Assembly: GCF_010435915.1 (NCBI RefSeq)
Contig: NZ_JAAFZH010000002.1
Span: 1 to 64,000 of the forward strand
DNA from: Spirosoma terrae
GTDB lineage: Bacteria; Bacteroidota; Bacteroidia; Cytophagales; Spirosomataceae
DNA length: 64,000 nucleotides
Direction of reading: 5' to 3'
Shown here piece after piece: positions 26,321 to 35,585 of this stretch (within the stretch, counting starts at the first letter, position 1; every line of letters starts with the position of its first letter). The notes beneath the pieces are model-generated. The model was not told where the DNA came from and ran no database searches. It saw nothing but the letters and a program-made list of their open reading frames with translations. Position numbers and translations under genes: made by a program.

Positions 26321-27421
26321 TTATGCGCTGTGCAGGAATTCCATGATATCGCCATCCTGAACAACGTATTCTTTGCCTTCTACGGCTAGTTTTCCAGCTT
26401 CGCGAACACCGGCTTCGGTTTTAAATTGTTCGAAATCGGGTAGTTTCATGACCTGCGCCCGAATGAATTTCTTTTCGAAATCGGAGTGAATCACACCAGC
26501 GGCTTGCGGGGCTTTCCACCCTCTATGGATTGTCCAGGCCCGAACTTCTTTAACGCCAGCCGTGAAATACGTAATCAGCCCTAGTAATTTGTACGAAGCC
26601 TTGATCAGCTTGCTCAGGCCCGATTCGGTTAAACTATATTCGCTCAGGAACATTTCCCGTTCGTCGGGATCTTCCATTTCGGCAATCTGCGATTCGATGC
26701 TGGCGCTAATAATAATAACCTCGGCTCCCTCATCCTTAACCGATTCGCGTAACGCATCGGAATACTCATTACCATTTGGTAATGAGCCTTCATCGACGTT
26801 TGCTACGTAAATAACGGGCTTGATTGTGAGCAGCGAGATATCGCCGATAGCGGCTTCCCGGTCTTCTGGTGAAATCTGCACTGTGCGAGCGCTTTTTCCA
26901 GATTCGAGCACTGTTTTGTACTCTTTCAGAATGGCCAGTTCTGCTTTGGCTTTGGCATCCCCAACCTGAGCCGCTTTTGCAATTCGCTGGATTTTTTTAT
27001 CGACAGATTCCAGGTCCTTTAATTGAAGCTCCGCGTCAATAATTTCTTTATCCGATACCGGATTTACTTTTCCTTCAACGTGAACGATATTTTCGTCTTC
27101 AAAACAACGGATCACATGAACGATAGCGTCAACTTCGCGGATGTTGGCCAGAAATTTGTTGCCTAAGCCCGCTCCCTGACTGGCTCCTTTTACCAATCCG
27201 GCGATGTCGACAAACTCAATAATGGTGGGGACCACTTTTTGTGGTTTTACCAGACTTTCGAGTGTGTTCAGACGTTCGTCGGGGACGGTAACGACACCAA
27301 CGTTAGGTTCTATTGTACAGAACGGGTAATTAGCCGCTTCGGCCTTCCCGCTTGATATTGCGTTAAACAACGTAGATTTTCCCACATTTGGTAAACCTAC
27401 GATACCACATTGTAAGCCCAT
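26321..27421 (-). CDS. ychF: Redox-regulated ATPase YchF (Obg family)
   Basis: 366 residues, full length for YchF/Ola1, an unusual ATP-preferring member of the Obg GTPase group associated with the ribosome and stress. G1 is GLPNVGKSTLFNAI (residues 8-21), the switch II region FVDIAGLVKGASQGAGLG follows, and the NVDE motif replaces the guanine-specific NKxD, as is normal for YchF. The C-terminal TGS domain (FTAGVKEVRAWTIHRGWKAP) is complete. A good minus-strand promoter lies at 27536-27565. Confidence 0.95.
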   Translation of the reverse strand: MGLQCGIVGLPNVGKSTLFNAISSGKAEAANYPFCTIEPNVGVVTVPDERLNTLESLVKPQKVVPTIIEFVDIAGLVKGASQGAGLGNKFLANIREVDAIVHVIRCFEDENIVHVEGKVNPVSDKEIIDAELQLKDLESVDKKIQRIAKAAQVGDAKAKAELAILKEYKTVLESGKSARTVQISPEDREAAIGDISLLTIKPVIYVANVDEGSLPNGNEYSDALRESVKDEGAEVIIISASIESQIAEMEDPDEREMFLSEYSLTESGLSKLIKASYKLLGLITYFTAGVKEVRAWTIHRGWKAPQAAGVIHSDFEKKFIRAQVMKLPDFEQFKTEAGVREAGKLAVEGKEYVVQDGDIMEFLHSA

Positions 27422-27535
27422 AATTGATTGTGAATGAGTGAATGATCTGGCCGCCGGAGCGAAGGTGGACTAAATAGCCTAGTATTGACTATTCGTTCTG
27501 GTGCTCATTCACTCAATCGTCATTTAGTTTTTCTG

Positions 27536-27565
27536 CAAAAGTACACCTGTATTGGCGGACCGCAA
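27536..27565 (-). promoter_or_regulatory. ychF promoter
   Basis: On the minus strand TTG (27565-27563), 19-nt spacer, TACTTTTG (27543-27536), a full match to the Bacteroidota consensus TAnnTTTG. It is 115 bp before the ATG. The leader contains a GAATGAGTGAATGA-like block repeated in inverse near 27515. Confidence 0.7.
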
Positions 27566-27680
27566 AAAAAGCCTTTAGCTTAAAGCCAAGGCTTATTAAA
27601 TCGTAAAGGAAAAGTGGAAGTATAGGGTTAAATCATAGAAGATTGTTTGCTGGGATCGGTTTTGACGAGTCAATGCGAAT

Positions 27681-28001
27681 CTAGTCCCATTTGAACTCGC
27701 TGGCGAAATCATCCTGTTCGTCGCGTTGGGCAAATTGCGCGAAATCAACGTCAGGCATCAGTTCGACTTTCACATGATCTACCGTTTCCTGTAGTGCTTC
27801 AATAAATTTATCGAAGTCTTCTTTGTAGAGGAAAAGCTTATGTTTTTCATAAACAAATCCATCTCCCTGGGGGTGTCGGCGGCTTTCGGTAATGGTCAGG
27901 TAATAATCATTACCACGGGTTGATTTGACGTCGAAAAAATACGTCCGTTTACCCGCCCGTACTCGTTTGGAATAGATCTTTTCCCGTTCTCTTTCGTCCA
28001 C
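27681..28001 (-). CDS. DUF3276 family PUR-like nucleic-acid-binding protein
   Basis: 106 residues, the usual size for DUF3276, a Bacteroidota family with the PUR-alpha fold that binds single-stranded DNA or RNA. The domain (residues 8-75) reads IYSKRVRAGKRTYFFDVKST, then RGNDYYLTITESRR and HKLFLYKEDFDKFIEALQE. The acidic C-terminal tail (PDVDFAQFAQRDEQDDF) is also usual. Single gene, divergent from rlpA. Its in vivo role is unproven. Confidence 0.88.
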   Translation of the reverse strand: MDEREREKIYSKRVRAGKRTYFFDVKSTRGNDYYLTITESRRHPQGDGFVYEKHKLFLYKEDFDKFIEALQETVDHVKVELMPDVDFAQFAQRDEQDDFASEFKWD

Positions 28002-28151
28002 AATCAGTGAGGTTTAGTACGTTCGTGAACGCTAAAGATACGTTCATTCAGGGCAGAACAAAAATATAGGCCATAAATATATTTCGGGGTAGTTTCTCCC
28101 CGAAAGCAGGTAGAGTTGTAGAGGCCAGTCCACAGTTTTTTCGGTAAAAGC

Positions 28152-28182
28152 TTGGTTGTTAGCATCATTTAACCTATCTTTG
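28152..28182 (+). promoter_or_regulatory. rlpA promoter
   Basis: TTG at 28152-28154, 20-nt spacer, TATCTTTG at 28175-28182. The leader to the ATG is about 85 nt. Confidence 0.7.
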
Positions 28183-28273
28183 TTTTGTAGGAATTGCACT
28201 TTTTGGGGACGGAGGAGATCGGAAGATACAACTGATTGCCTTCGTTTATTTTTTTCACGTAACCAAAAGCTGT

Positions 28274-28717
28274 ATGAGTTATATCATGTCCCTTATGTTG
28301 TTTTTTAGCAGCATAAAACCGGCGGAGGCTCTCCCGAGCCTCATACAGAAAGGCAAAGCGTCTTTTTATTCCAAGAAGTTCAATGGTCGTAAGACCGCTT
28401 ATGGCGAGCGCGTTAGCGCAGCTGCTCTTGAAGGTGCTCACCGTTCATTGCCCCTCAATACACTCGTTGAGGTAACTAACCTGGACAACAATCGTTCGGT
28501 AATTGTACGAATCAATGATCGAGGTCCATTTTCAAAAAGTCGTGTGATCGATCTTACTCACGCGGCTGCAGATGCACTTGGTATGGTTTCTAAAGGAGTC
28601 GCCAATGTGTCGCTTCGGGTTGTCGGTAAAGGAAGCCGGGCATTAGCCGCTTTAACACCTGATACCCCGTTTACTACTCCTGATGCTTTTCAGCCTATGC
28701 TGGAGCCAGTATTGTAA
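28274..28717 (+). CDS. rlpA: RlpA-like double-psi beta-barrel septal ring protein
   Basis: 147 residues. A short hydrophobic N-terminus (MSYIMSLMLFFSSIKPAEAL) acts as an export signal; ATG 28286 is an alternative start. The RlpA-like double-psi barrel follows: KGKASFYSKKFNGRKTAYGE, HRSLPLNTLVEVTNLDNNRS, VIVRINDRGPFSKSRVIDLT. The family cleaves or binds denuded peptidoglycan glycan strands at the septum or envelope. No C-terminal SPOR domain is present. It has its own promoter and a strong terminator at 28752. Confidence 0.85.
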   Translation: MSYIMSLMLFFSSIKPAEALPSLIQKGKASFYSKKFNGRKTAYGERVSAAALEGAHRSLPLNTLVEVTNLDNNRSVIVRINDRGPFSKSRVIDLTHAAADALGMVSKGVANVSLRVVGKGSRALAALTPDTPFTTPDAFQPMLEPVL

Positions 28718-28751
28718 TCTGACGCGGCCGTAGGGACGTGTTATGATGGTT

Positions 28752-28810
28752 GAACCGTTCAACGCTCATCCGTGCAATTCCTGACACGGGCGCTGAACGG
28801 TTCTTTTTTT
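28752..28810 (+). terminator. Strong rho-independent terminator after rlpA
   Basis: GAACCGTTCAACGCTCATCC(GTG) pairs with CACGGGCGCTGAACGGTTC, followed by seven T. The stem is about 19-23 bp with one or two mismatches. Confidence 0.85.
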
Positions 28811-28898
28811 GTTATCCGGCATATGATTTGTAGCTTGTAGACACGTTGGCCTTTTGTTCGTTCGTTATGAATAACAGGAAAGCAATCTGGCATCAATC

Positions 28899-29810
28899 AT
28901 GAAAGAAACGCTTAATCTGGGGCAGATTCGCTCGTTTGGCAATGTCGAGTTTTTAGCTCGTCAACTGGTAGAAGGTTTTATTACCGGCCTGCATAAATCT
29001 CCCTTTCATGGGTTTTCGGTTGAGTTTGCTGAACATCGACTGTATAATACGGGCGAAACAACCCGCCATATCGATTGGAAAGTGTACGGGAAAACGGAGA
29101 AACTATTCGTCAAACGGTATGAAGAAGAAACCAACCTACGATGCCACTTGCTGATCGATACGTCGTCGTCCATGTATTACCCAGAGGCTAATTATGGCAA
29201 AATGACATTCAGTGTGATGGCAGCAGCCTGTCTGGCGTATATGCTTCAACGTCAGAAAGATGCCGTTAGCTTGACTACGTTTGCCGATACAATTGATGTG
29301 CAAACGCCAGTGAAATCAACACCCTCGCACATCCATAAACTGTTTACGCAACTGGATCAGCTGATGCAGCAGCCGAAACCGTTACGTAAAACATCGGCAG
29401 CAGATGTAATTCATCAGGTGGCTGAAAAAATCAATAAGCGGTCGTTGGTCGTTATTTTCAGCGATATGTTTGAAAATGTCGAAAAGGCAGACGCGTTGTT
29501 TTCTGCCCTGCAGCATCTGCGGCATAATTTACATGAAGTCTTGCTTTTTCACGTTACCGATAAGAAAACAGAAGAGGAGTTTGCTTTCGATGAGCGCCCT
29601 TATGAGTTTGTTGATCTGGAAACAGGTGAGAGTGTAAAGCTTCAGCCAGGGCAGGTTCGTGAAACGTATCAGGAAGCGGTAAAATCGTATTTTCAGGATT
29701 TGAAAATGCGTTGCGGCCAGTATAAAATCGATTTTATTGAGGCTGATATTGCCCAGGGATTTGACCAGATTCTGACGTCGTATCTGGTCAAACGAACAAA
29801 AATGAAATAA
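28899..29810 (+). CDS. DUF58 domain protein
   Basis: 303 residues. The DUF58 signature is GEttRhIDWKvYgktekLfVKrYEEE (residues 45-75), followed by a von Willebrand A-like fold with a MIDAS-type DTSSSM (LLIDTSSSMYYPEA near residue 88). DUF58 proteins usually partner with a MoxR AAA ATPase, but none is adjacent here. Cytoplasmic, no signal peptide. The exact role is unknown; related proteins are needed for envelope assembly or secretion. Confidence 0.88.
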   Translation: MKETLNLGQIRSFGNVEFLARQLVEGFITGLHKSPFHGFSVEFAEHRLYNTGETTRHIDWKVYGKTEKLFVKRYEEETNLRCHLLIDTSSSMYYPEANYGKMTFSVMAAACLAYMLQRQKDAVSLTTFADTIDVQTPVKSTPSHIHKLFTQLDQLMQQPKPLRKTSAADVIHQVAEKINKRSLVVIFSDMFENVEKADALFSALQHLRHNLHEVLLFHVTDKKTEEEFAFDERPYEFVDLETGESVKLQPGQVRETYQEAVKSYFQDLKMRCGQYKIDFIEADIAQGFDQILTSYLVKRTKMK

Positions 29811-29884
29811 CAGTCTTCTAAACGTCTACGTCCAGAGAGGCAGTAAAGTTTATTACGTACCTGACGTAGACGTTCAGAATGCTG

Positions 29885-31363
29885 CTATTTTTTTACGCTT
29901 GCTTTCGCATTGGCTGGAGCAACGGCAGGTTTACTGGCCTGCTGTCGTTTATGAAAAAGCACAAAGTCTTCTATTTGCTCTACGGGAAGGTTGCGGGCCA
30001 GAATCTTCCGATTTTTATCCAGCACGTATACTGTGGGCGTCGTCCAGACGTCGTACTGATGGCGATAGTCGGTACGCGAGGTGAAATCGTAGCCGTTAAT
30101 GGCGTTGCCCAGTTTAAACTCCCGGATAAATTTTTTCCATTCGTCGGGGCTTTGATCAATGGCAATAGCTACCAGATCGACGCCTTTCCCTTTATAAGTA
30201 TCGACAAACTTCTTAATCTTTGGAGCGCTCTCGCGGCAGTGCCCACAGTGAGGATCGTAGAAAAAGACGACTGTATAATCTGATTTCAGATTTTGAAAAG
30301 CAATTGGCCGACGTAGCGTATCGCTTACGTTAGGCGAGGGCAGAATTTTGCCGACCAGCAGCGGTTTGAGCGTTTTTACCCGTTCGCCGATGTTTTTAAT
30401 TGTCGACGAGTCTGTAACAGGCATTACCCCTGTGGCGTAATACGTTTCAAACATGTGAACGAACAAGCCGTCGGTACCCATTACTTTAGGGCGCTCATAC
30501 TGACTGGTTGTGTACCAGATTACATACGATAGCACTTCTTTACTCTTGCCCGCTTTCGCTTTGCTGACCATAAAGTCGGCAGTCTTAATGAGCGAATCGG
30601 CCGACTGGACGGTTAATTCTTTCAGGTAACGATCAATTTTGCGCTGCAGAATAGGCGTACGAACGAAACGCTCGTCTGAGAAATCGTAATCGTCCCAGAA
30701 GTGGCTTTTGAAGTAATTGAATACCCAGACGGAATCAGGGCGGCCATTGGCTGCTTTAGGAGCGGGCGGCACATCGGGTTCAGCGGAGGCTTTAATCAGT
30801 TTGACCGCAAACGTACCGTTATTTTCTTTGGAAAACTGGTCGCGATAATCCTGTGCTTTTTTCTGCAGCGCATTCAATTTCTGCGTTGCCAGGGCTGAAG
30901 ACGTAGCATCGTTGCGGATTTTCTTCTCTACCTCAATGGCTTTGGCTTCGTCATAAAAATTGCCCAGCTCCTGCTGATACGAATAGAATAGCTCGTTTTC
31001 TTTAGAGCCAGTCACTTTCATATGCTTAATGAAATTGGCCGTATCGGTTTCAAAAGAAAAATTCTGATCGTCAGTCATCAGCAGTTCGACGTAGCGACTT
31101 TTGGGTGTAACGGCAATATACAGGCCTTCTGGCAATGTGTTTTTACCTTCAAAAACCAGATTTCCATTCGCATCAACGCGGGCTGTGTCTTTGGGAATGT
31201 ACTGACCTGCGCCAAAATAGTGTGCTAAAACGCAGGTGGTGTCTTTTAATCCCTGAATGCGGCCAGTAATTTTAAATCCATTGGGCTGTGTTGAAGTAGA
31301 TTGGGCTCTTGCGTTATTGGCCAGAAAAAGGCCTAGTAGAGCTAGTAGAAGGAAATTTTTCAT
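29885..31363 (-). CDS. TlpA-like thioredoxin domain protein with DUF4369 and DUF5106
   Basis: 492 residues with a signal peptide (MKNFLLLALLGLFLANNARA). The N-terminal DUF4369 beta domain (FKITGRIQGLKDTTCVLAHY) is followed by a helical DUF5106-like region. A C-terminal thioredoxin fold carries CGHC (FFYDPHCGHCRESAPKIKKF, about C373 and C376). The cis-proline segment WTTPTVYVLDKN and the basic tail are typical of these periplasmic thiol-disulfide proteins. Function is redox maintenance of exported proteins; the substrate is unknown. It is convergent with DUF58. Confidence 0.85.
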   Translation of the reverse strand: MKNFLLLALLGLFLANNARAQSTSTQPNGFKITGRIQGLKDTTCVLAHYFGAGQYIPKDTARVDANGNLVFEGKNTLPEGLYIAVTPKSRYVELLMTDDQNFSFETDTANFIKHMKVTGSKENELFYSYQQELGNFYDEAKAIEVEKKIRNDATSSALATQKLNALQKKAQDYRDQFSKENNGTFAVKLIKASAEPDVPPAPKAANGRPDSVWVFNYFKSHFWDDYDFSDERFVRTPILQRKIDRYLKELTVQSADSLIKTADFMVSKAKAGKSKEVLSYVIWYTTSQYERPKVMGTDGLFVHMFETYYATGVMPVTDSSTIKNIGERVKTLKPLLVGKILPSPNVSDTLRRPIAFQNLKSDYTVVFFYDPHCGHCRESAPKIKKFVDTYKGKGVDLVAIAIDQSPDEWKKFIREFKLGNAINGYDFTSRTDYRHQYDVWTTPTVYVLDKNRKILARNLPVEQIEDFVLFHKRQQASKPAVAPANAKASVKK

Positions 31364-31463
31364 ACAAGCAGATGCGTATCTTCGCGGCTGAATAGAGACA
31401 AATTTACACGAATTAGTCCAAGATTTATCTTCTACAAAACGCCTGCCATATCTGATCTAGTCT

Positions 31464-32243
31464 ATGTTTTATTTCTTTTCTAAGACACTCAGTTATTTGC
31501 TAACTCCAGCGGGCTGGCTTTTTTCCGCTTTATTGGTGGCCTTCTTCTCGAAAAAGGCGCTCGTCAGACAGCGTAGCCTTGGTGTAGCAGTAATTATATT
31601 TTACGTATTCGGCAATTCATTCCTGGTCAATGAGTGGGCGCTTTTGTGGGAATATCCACAGGCTCCTGTCCCTGCCGATTCGGTAACGAAAGTGGCCATT
31701 GTGCTGACGGGAGGAATGGTTAATGTATCGAAAGAAACACCCGATAAACGATTTTTGCTTAATCGTGAAGCCGACCGGGCCGGACAAGCACTGTATTTAT
31801 ATAAGAAGGGAGCTGTGCAGAAAATCCTGATTAGCGGAGGCTCAGGCGACCTCCCGTTTCAAAGAACGGAAGCCAGCGACGAAGGCCAGATGACAGCAAG
31901 GTTTCTCGAAACAGCTGGTGTACGGACGGAGGATATTGTCTTGGAAAACAAATCGCGTAACACGCATGAGAACGCTGTTTTCTCTGGTAAAATGCTACGT
32001 GAACGTTTTCCGAATAGTAGGTATGTACTTGTTACGTCGGCTTTTCATATGCGTCGGGCCGTTGCCTGCTTTCAGAAAGAGGGAATTACTGTAATCCCGT
32101 TTCCTGGGAGCTTTATGAGTACGCGACGATCATTTATGCCCGGCGAATGGCTTTTCCCGCACGAAGAGTCGTTTGCGTACGCATACTCACTTCTGAAAGA
32201 ACTGGTTGGATACGTAACCTATAAAGCAGTAGGATACGTTTAA
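31464..32243 (+). CDS. YdcF family (DUF218) membrane protein
   Basis: 259 residues. Two N-terminal membrane segments (FSKTLSYLLTPAGWLFSALL and AVIIFYVFGNSFL) precede a DUF218 domain: VAIVLTGGMVN, GAVQKILISGGSGD, NKSRNTHENAVFS and VLVTSAFHMRRA. This is the ElyC/SanA/YdcF layout linked to envelope polysaccharide or peptidoglycan metabolism. It has no obvious partner; the neighbours on both sides are on the minus strand. Confidence 0.85.
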   Translation: MFYFFSKTLSYLLTPAGWLFSALLVAFFSKKALVRQRSLGVAVIIFYVFGNSFLVNEWALLWEYPQAPVPADSVTKVAIVLTGGMVNVSKETPDKRFLLNREADRAGQALYLYKKGAVQKILISGGSGDLPFQRTEASDEGQMTARFLETAGVRTEDIVLENKSRNTHENAVFSGKMLRERFPNSRYVLVTSAFHMRRAVACFQKEGITVIPFPGSFMSTRRSFMPGEWLFPHEESFAYAYSLLKELVGYVTYKAVGYV

Positions 32244-32325
32244 CCAGGTATCGCTTTGTCTACAGCATCGAAAGGTAGGTGTAAAAACCTAGCTCTTCGA
32301 CGCTATAGATACTATAAAAAAACGG

Positions 32326-33300
32326 TTATACGCTCAAGATCTTCACCATCCGCAGCAGATCCTCGTTGATTGGCTTCGGTAGGCGAATTGTATCGCGGAA
32401 GGGAGTATAGACTAGTTCATTATTAACAACACCCGCCATTACGTTCTTTTCTCCATTCATGAGGCCTTCCAGAGCGCCCAAGCCCAGGCGACTGGCCAGA
32501 ATCCGGTCGTACGCCGTTGGAATACCGCCACGCTGAATATGACCAAGCGTCGTCACCCGCATATCGATATTTAATTCGACCTGCTGACGAATTTTTTCGG
32601 CAATTTCGCTGGCAATACCGGCTTCTTCGCCTTCGGCAATGACAACAATAGAAGACGATTTCTGGCGGCTCCAGCCTGCTTTCAGGGTTTCTACTACTTC
32701 CGAAATAGGCGTGAGTACTTCAGGAACCATCACTAATTCGGCACCTCCGGCAATCCCCGATTGAATAGCGATATAGCCTGAGTCGCGACCCATCACCTCA
32801 ATTAAGAAGATACGGTCGTGCGAATCAGCCGTATCCCGGATTTTGTCAATCGCTTCTAACGCTGTATTGACTGCCGTGTCGTAGCCAATCGTATAATCAG
32901 TACCGTATAGGTCGTTGTCAATCGTACCGGGTGCGCCAACGGTCGGAATACCGTACTCGTCGTAGAATATTGTTGCACCGGTAAACGTACCGTTACCGCC
33001 AATAGCGACCAGGCCTTCAATGCCAAACTTTTGTAATTGTTCGAAAGCCTTGGCGCGGCCTTCAGGAGTCATAAATTCTTTACTACGGGCCGATTTCAGA
33101 ATGGTTCCACCCCGCTGAACGATATTGCTCACTGAGTAGGAAGACATCTGAAAAATGTCGCCATTTATCATCCCGCTGTACCCCCGGCGTACACCAAATA
33201 CTTCGATACCGTGGTAAACAGCCCCCCGGACAACCGCCCGAATGCAGGCATTCATACCCGGCGCATCACCACCTGAGGTAAAAACAGCAATTCTTTTCAT
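32326..33300 (-). CDS. pfkA: ATP-dependent 6-phosphofructokinase
   Basis: 324 residues, standard for bacterial PfkA. It phosphorylates fructose 6-phosphate in glycolysis. Motifs seen: FTSGGDAPGMNACIRAVVRG, GGNGTFTGA (ATP site), GTIDNDLYGTDYTIGYDTA with the catalytic TIDND, and EVMGRDSGYIA for sugar phosphate binding. LGHIQRGGIPTAYDR is the effector and substrate-side loop. Gly in GGNGT at the ATP site favours ATP over pyrophosphate. Single gene with a minus-strand CAAATTTA (TAAATTTG) -7-like box at 33364-33371. Confidence 0.95.
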   Translation of the reverse strand: MKRIAVFTSGGDAPGMNACIRAVVRGAVYHGIEVFGVRRGYSGMINGDIFQMSSYSVSNIVQRGGTILKSARSKEFMTPEGRAKAFEQLQKFGIEGLVAIGGNGTFTGATIFYDEYGIPTVGAPGTIDNDLYGTDYTIGYDTAVNTALEAIDKIRDTADSHDRIFLIEVMGRDSGYIAIQSGIAGGAELVMVPEVLTPISEVVETLKAGWSRQKSSSIVVIAEGEEAGIASEIAEKIRQQVELNIDMRVTTLGHIQRGGIPTAYDRILASRLGLGALEGLMNGEKNVMAGVVNNELVYTPFRDTIRLPKPINEDLLRMVKILSV

Positions 33301-33500
33301 CGATCAAGTCTATTTTTTACTGAAAAAGGACAAGAAGTTAGGTTGTTCGTACAAGAAACCCCGCAAATTTATCCGCATTTCACAATCTTAAGGCATCGTG
33401 TTGGCAATTATCTCGAATGATTCATGGAAATTTCATAAAAAGCCTTCAGACTGCCCTACTGTCTTGCCAACATTAGTAAACGCAAAATCCATTTTTACCG

Positions 33501-34262
33501 CTATACCATCACCTTGCGTGCCAGTGCTCGCCACACGATGCGGCCGTGATTAAGAATAGTCGGGAGTAGTCCGAAATGAGTAACCAGTACGTTAAATCGA
33601 TCAATTAGTGATTGACGATGCTGTTGAACCGATAAGCCGCCAATGAGGTATTTGCACAGGACAAAGGGCAGAAACTCGATTGTTTTAGCTTTTTTCAAGC
33701 AGCGGATTTCCCAGTCCAGATCGGCACTCAAATTATCAATCGGATAATCAGGAGCAATCGAGCGTCGGGCTATGAAAGCCTGGTGACACACTTTCATGCC
33801 CATGTTCATATCCTGCCAGGTTAAGCGATGTGGAAGCGTATGGGGTGTAACCTGGCTACGTAAGCCAACCGGTGTTCCATCATCCCGTACAAAGAGCGCA
33901 TCGCTGTAATATATGTCGGCGGAGCCCTGTTCCTGACGTTGCCAGGTTATTACGCCGAGTAGGTTAGAAAGGGTTTGATCGTCGTGGAGTTCATCGCCTG
34001 CGTTCATAAACCAGACATATTCTCCCGTAGCTCGATGCAGGCCTTTATTCATGGCATCATACAGCCCTTTGTCGGGCTCAGAAATCCACTGTGTAATCGA
34101 GTTCTCGTATTGCCTGACGATCCCAAGCGTACCATCGTTCGACCCGCCATCAATCACGATATACTCATAGTCGGTCGCTTGCTGGCTCACAATACTGTTG
34201 ATAGTACGTTCCAGAAAGCGCTCGGCGTTGTAGGTAATCGTAATGATTGAAATGGTAGGCAT
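33501..34262 (-). CDS. Glycosyltransferase family 2
   Basis: 253 residues of the GT-A fold. It has the nucleotide-sugar motif ISIITITYNAERFLERTINS, IDGGSNDGTLGI and the metal-binding region GEYVWFMNAGDE. No membrane segments, so it acts on the inner membrane surface. It is the last gene of the long minus-strand glycan cluster, 30 bp after the GT4 gene. Donor and acceptor are unknown; it resembles WcaA-type transferases that add sugars to a lipid-linked oligosaccharide. Confidence 0.88.
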   Translation of the reverse strand: MPTISIITITYNAERFLERTINSIVSQQATDYEYIVIDGGSNDGTLGIVRQYENSITQWISEPDKGLYDAMNKGLHRATGEYVWFMNAGDELHDDQTLSNLLGVITWQRQEQGSADIYYSDALFVRDDGTPVGLRSQVTPHTLPHRLTWQDMNMGMKVCHQAFIARRSIAPDYPIDNLSADLDWEIRCLKKAKTIEFLPFVLCKYLIGGLSVQQHRQSLIDRFNVLVTHFGLLPTILNHGRIVWRALARKVMV

Positions 34263-34292
34263 AGATGACTAAAAAATCGGTTGATAATCGAA

Positions 34293-35585
34293 TCAACCCG
34301 CCAATAATTGTTGATATAACTCAATATGCTGTCGGGCCACGACTTCTTCGGAGAAGCGATCTTCTGCCGACTGACGGGCCGTCTGACGTAACAAATCTGG
34401 ATTCTGCTGACGTAACACGAACGCCAATCCATCAGCAAGTTCCTGCGCCGAGCCGATCTCAGCCAGATAGCCATTTTGCTCATGATCGATCATTTCGGGA
34501 ATGCCGCCCGTTCGAAAACCGACTACAGGCGTACCGCAGGAAAGTGACTCAATAACCGTGTTGGGCAAGTTATCTTCCAATGATGGAACAACCAGTACGT
34601 CGGCGGCATTATAAGCCGCTACGATGTCTTCCTGAGTGGTCAGAACGCCCAGATGCTGGATTGGATAAGGCAGCTCGTCGAATAGATAAGAACGACCTTT
34701 TCCGAAAACCAGAATTTCTGGCGTTACGTCTGGTTGTTGCTGGTGAAGCAGTTGCAATGCTTCGGCAAAATACCGAAAACCTTTCCGCTGATCCGTTACG
34801 TTGGCGCTTCCGAACAAGATGCGAGGCCGGTCAGTCGCTGGAATTGTTAGCTGCGCATTGGCCTCGGCCCGATCGATAGGCCGGAACGTATCCTGATCGA
34901 TGGCGTATGGAATAATCGTGAACGGAAACGAACGTAACAGCTTACTACGTATTGCTTCGTCGGATAGCCAACGACTTGGGGGTGTAAAATGTAGATTCGC
35001 ACCCTGGAAAACCGCTTCTTTTTTGTCGAACACTTGATGCGATAGATCCTGTTCGCCGGGCTTTTTCAGATATGGGCACTGGTGACAGTGCGTTAAAAAA
35101 TGATCGCAGCCGCGCGAGTAGTGACAGCCACCCGTAAACGCCCACTGATCGTGCAAGGTCCAGACAACAGGCTTCCCCAGATTAAACAGCGATTTTAAGC
35201 CACTGAGGGATAAAAAACCGAAATTGATCCAGTGCAGATGCAGAATGTCGGCTTGCTGAATGGCGGGGTGAAAGTCAATATTGGTGCCGAAAGCAGCTGG
35301 CGAAAACTGAAAGCGGACAGACCGGTTTCGCTCGTACGGCAGAAAATATAATCGCTCAGCAACGAATCGCCCGAAAGCGGTTTGTTCGGCCAGAAAGTTG
35401 TTGGCCAGATACGTAACGCCGGGAGCGGGTCGGTGCTTTTCCTGCCGATTCGACGTACCAACGAGCATGGTGCTCTCAACGCCACCATACATCCACCCAA
35501 CTTTCGACAGAGCCTGATGGAGTCGGTTAGCGGCTACGGCAGCTCCGCCAAACAGATGATACGTGCTCAGGTGCGTAACTCTCAC
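34293..35585 (-). CDS. Glycosyltransferase family 4
   Basis: 430 residues of the GT-B fold. It starts MRVTHLSTYHLFGGAAVAAN, has a central WTLHDQWAFTGGCHYSRGCD with a cluster of Cys and His (also CHQCPYLKKP), and the GT4 donor site EDNLPNTVIESLSCGTPVVG (FRTGGIPEMI following). The Cys-rich insert is common in this subfamily. The start overlaps the stop of the upstream methyltransferase gene by 4 bp, so the two are translationally coupled. Confidence 0.88.
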   Translation of the reverse strand: MRVTHLSTYHLFGGAAVAANRLHQALSKVGWMYGGVESTMLVGTSNRQEKHRPAPGVTYLANNFLAEQTAFGRFVAERLYFLPYERNRSVRFQFSPAAFGTNIDFHPAIQQADILHLHWINFGFLSLSGLKSLFNLGKPVVWTLHDQWAFTGGCHYSRGCDHFLTHCHQCPYLKKPGEQDLSHQVFDKKEAVFQGANLHFTPPSRWLSDEAIRSKLLRSFPFTIIPYAIDQDTFRPIDRAEANAQLTIPATDRPRILFGSANVTDQRKGFRYFAEALQLLHQQQPDVTPEILVFGKGRSYLFDELPYPIQHLGVLTTQEDIVAAYNAADVLVVPSLEDNLPNTVIESLSCGTPVVGFRTGGIPEMIDHEQNGYLAEIGSAQELADGLAFVLRQQNPDLLRQTARQSAEDRFSEEVVARQHIELYQQLLAG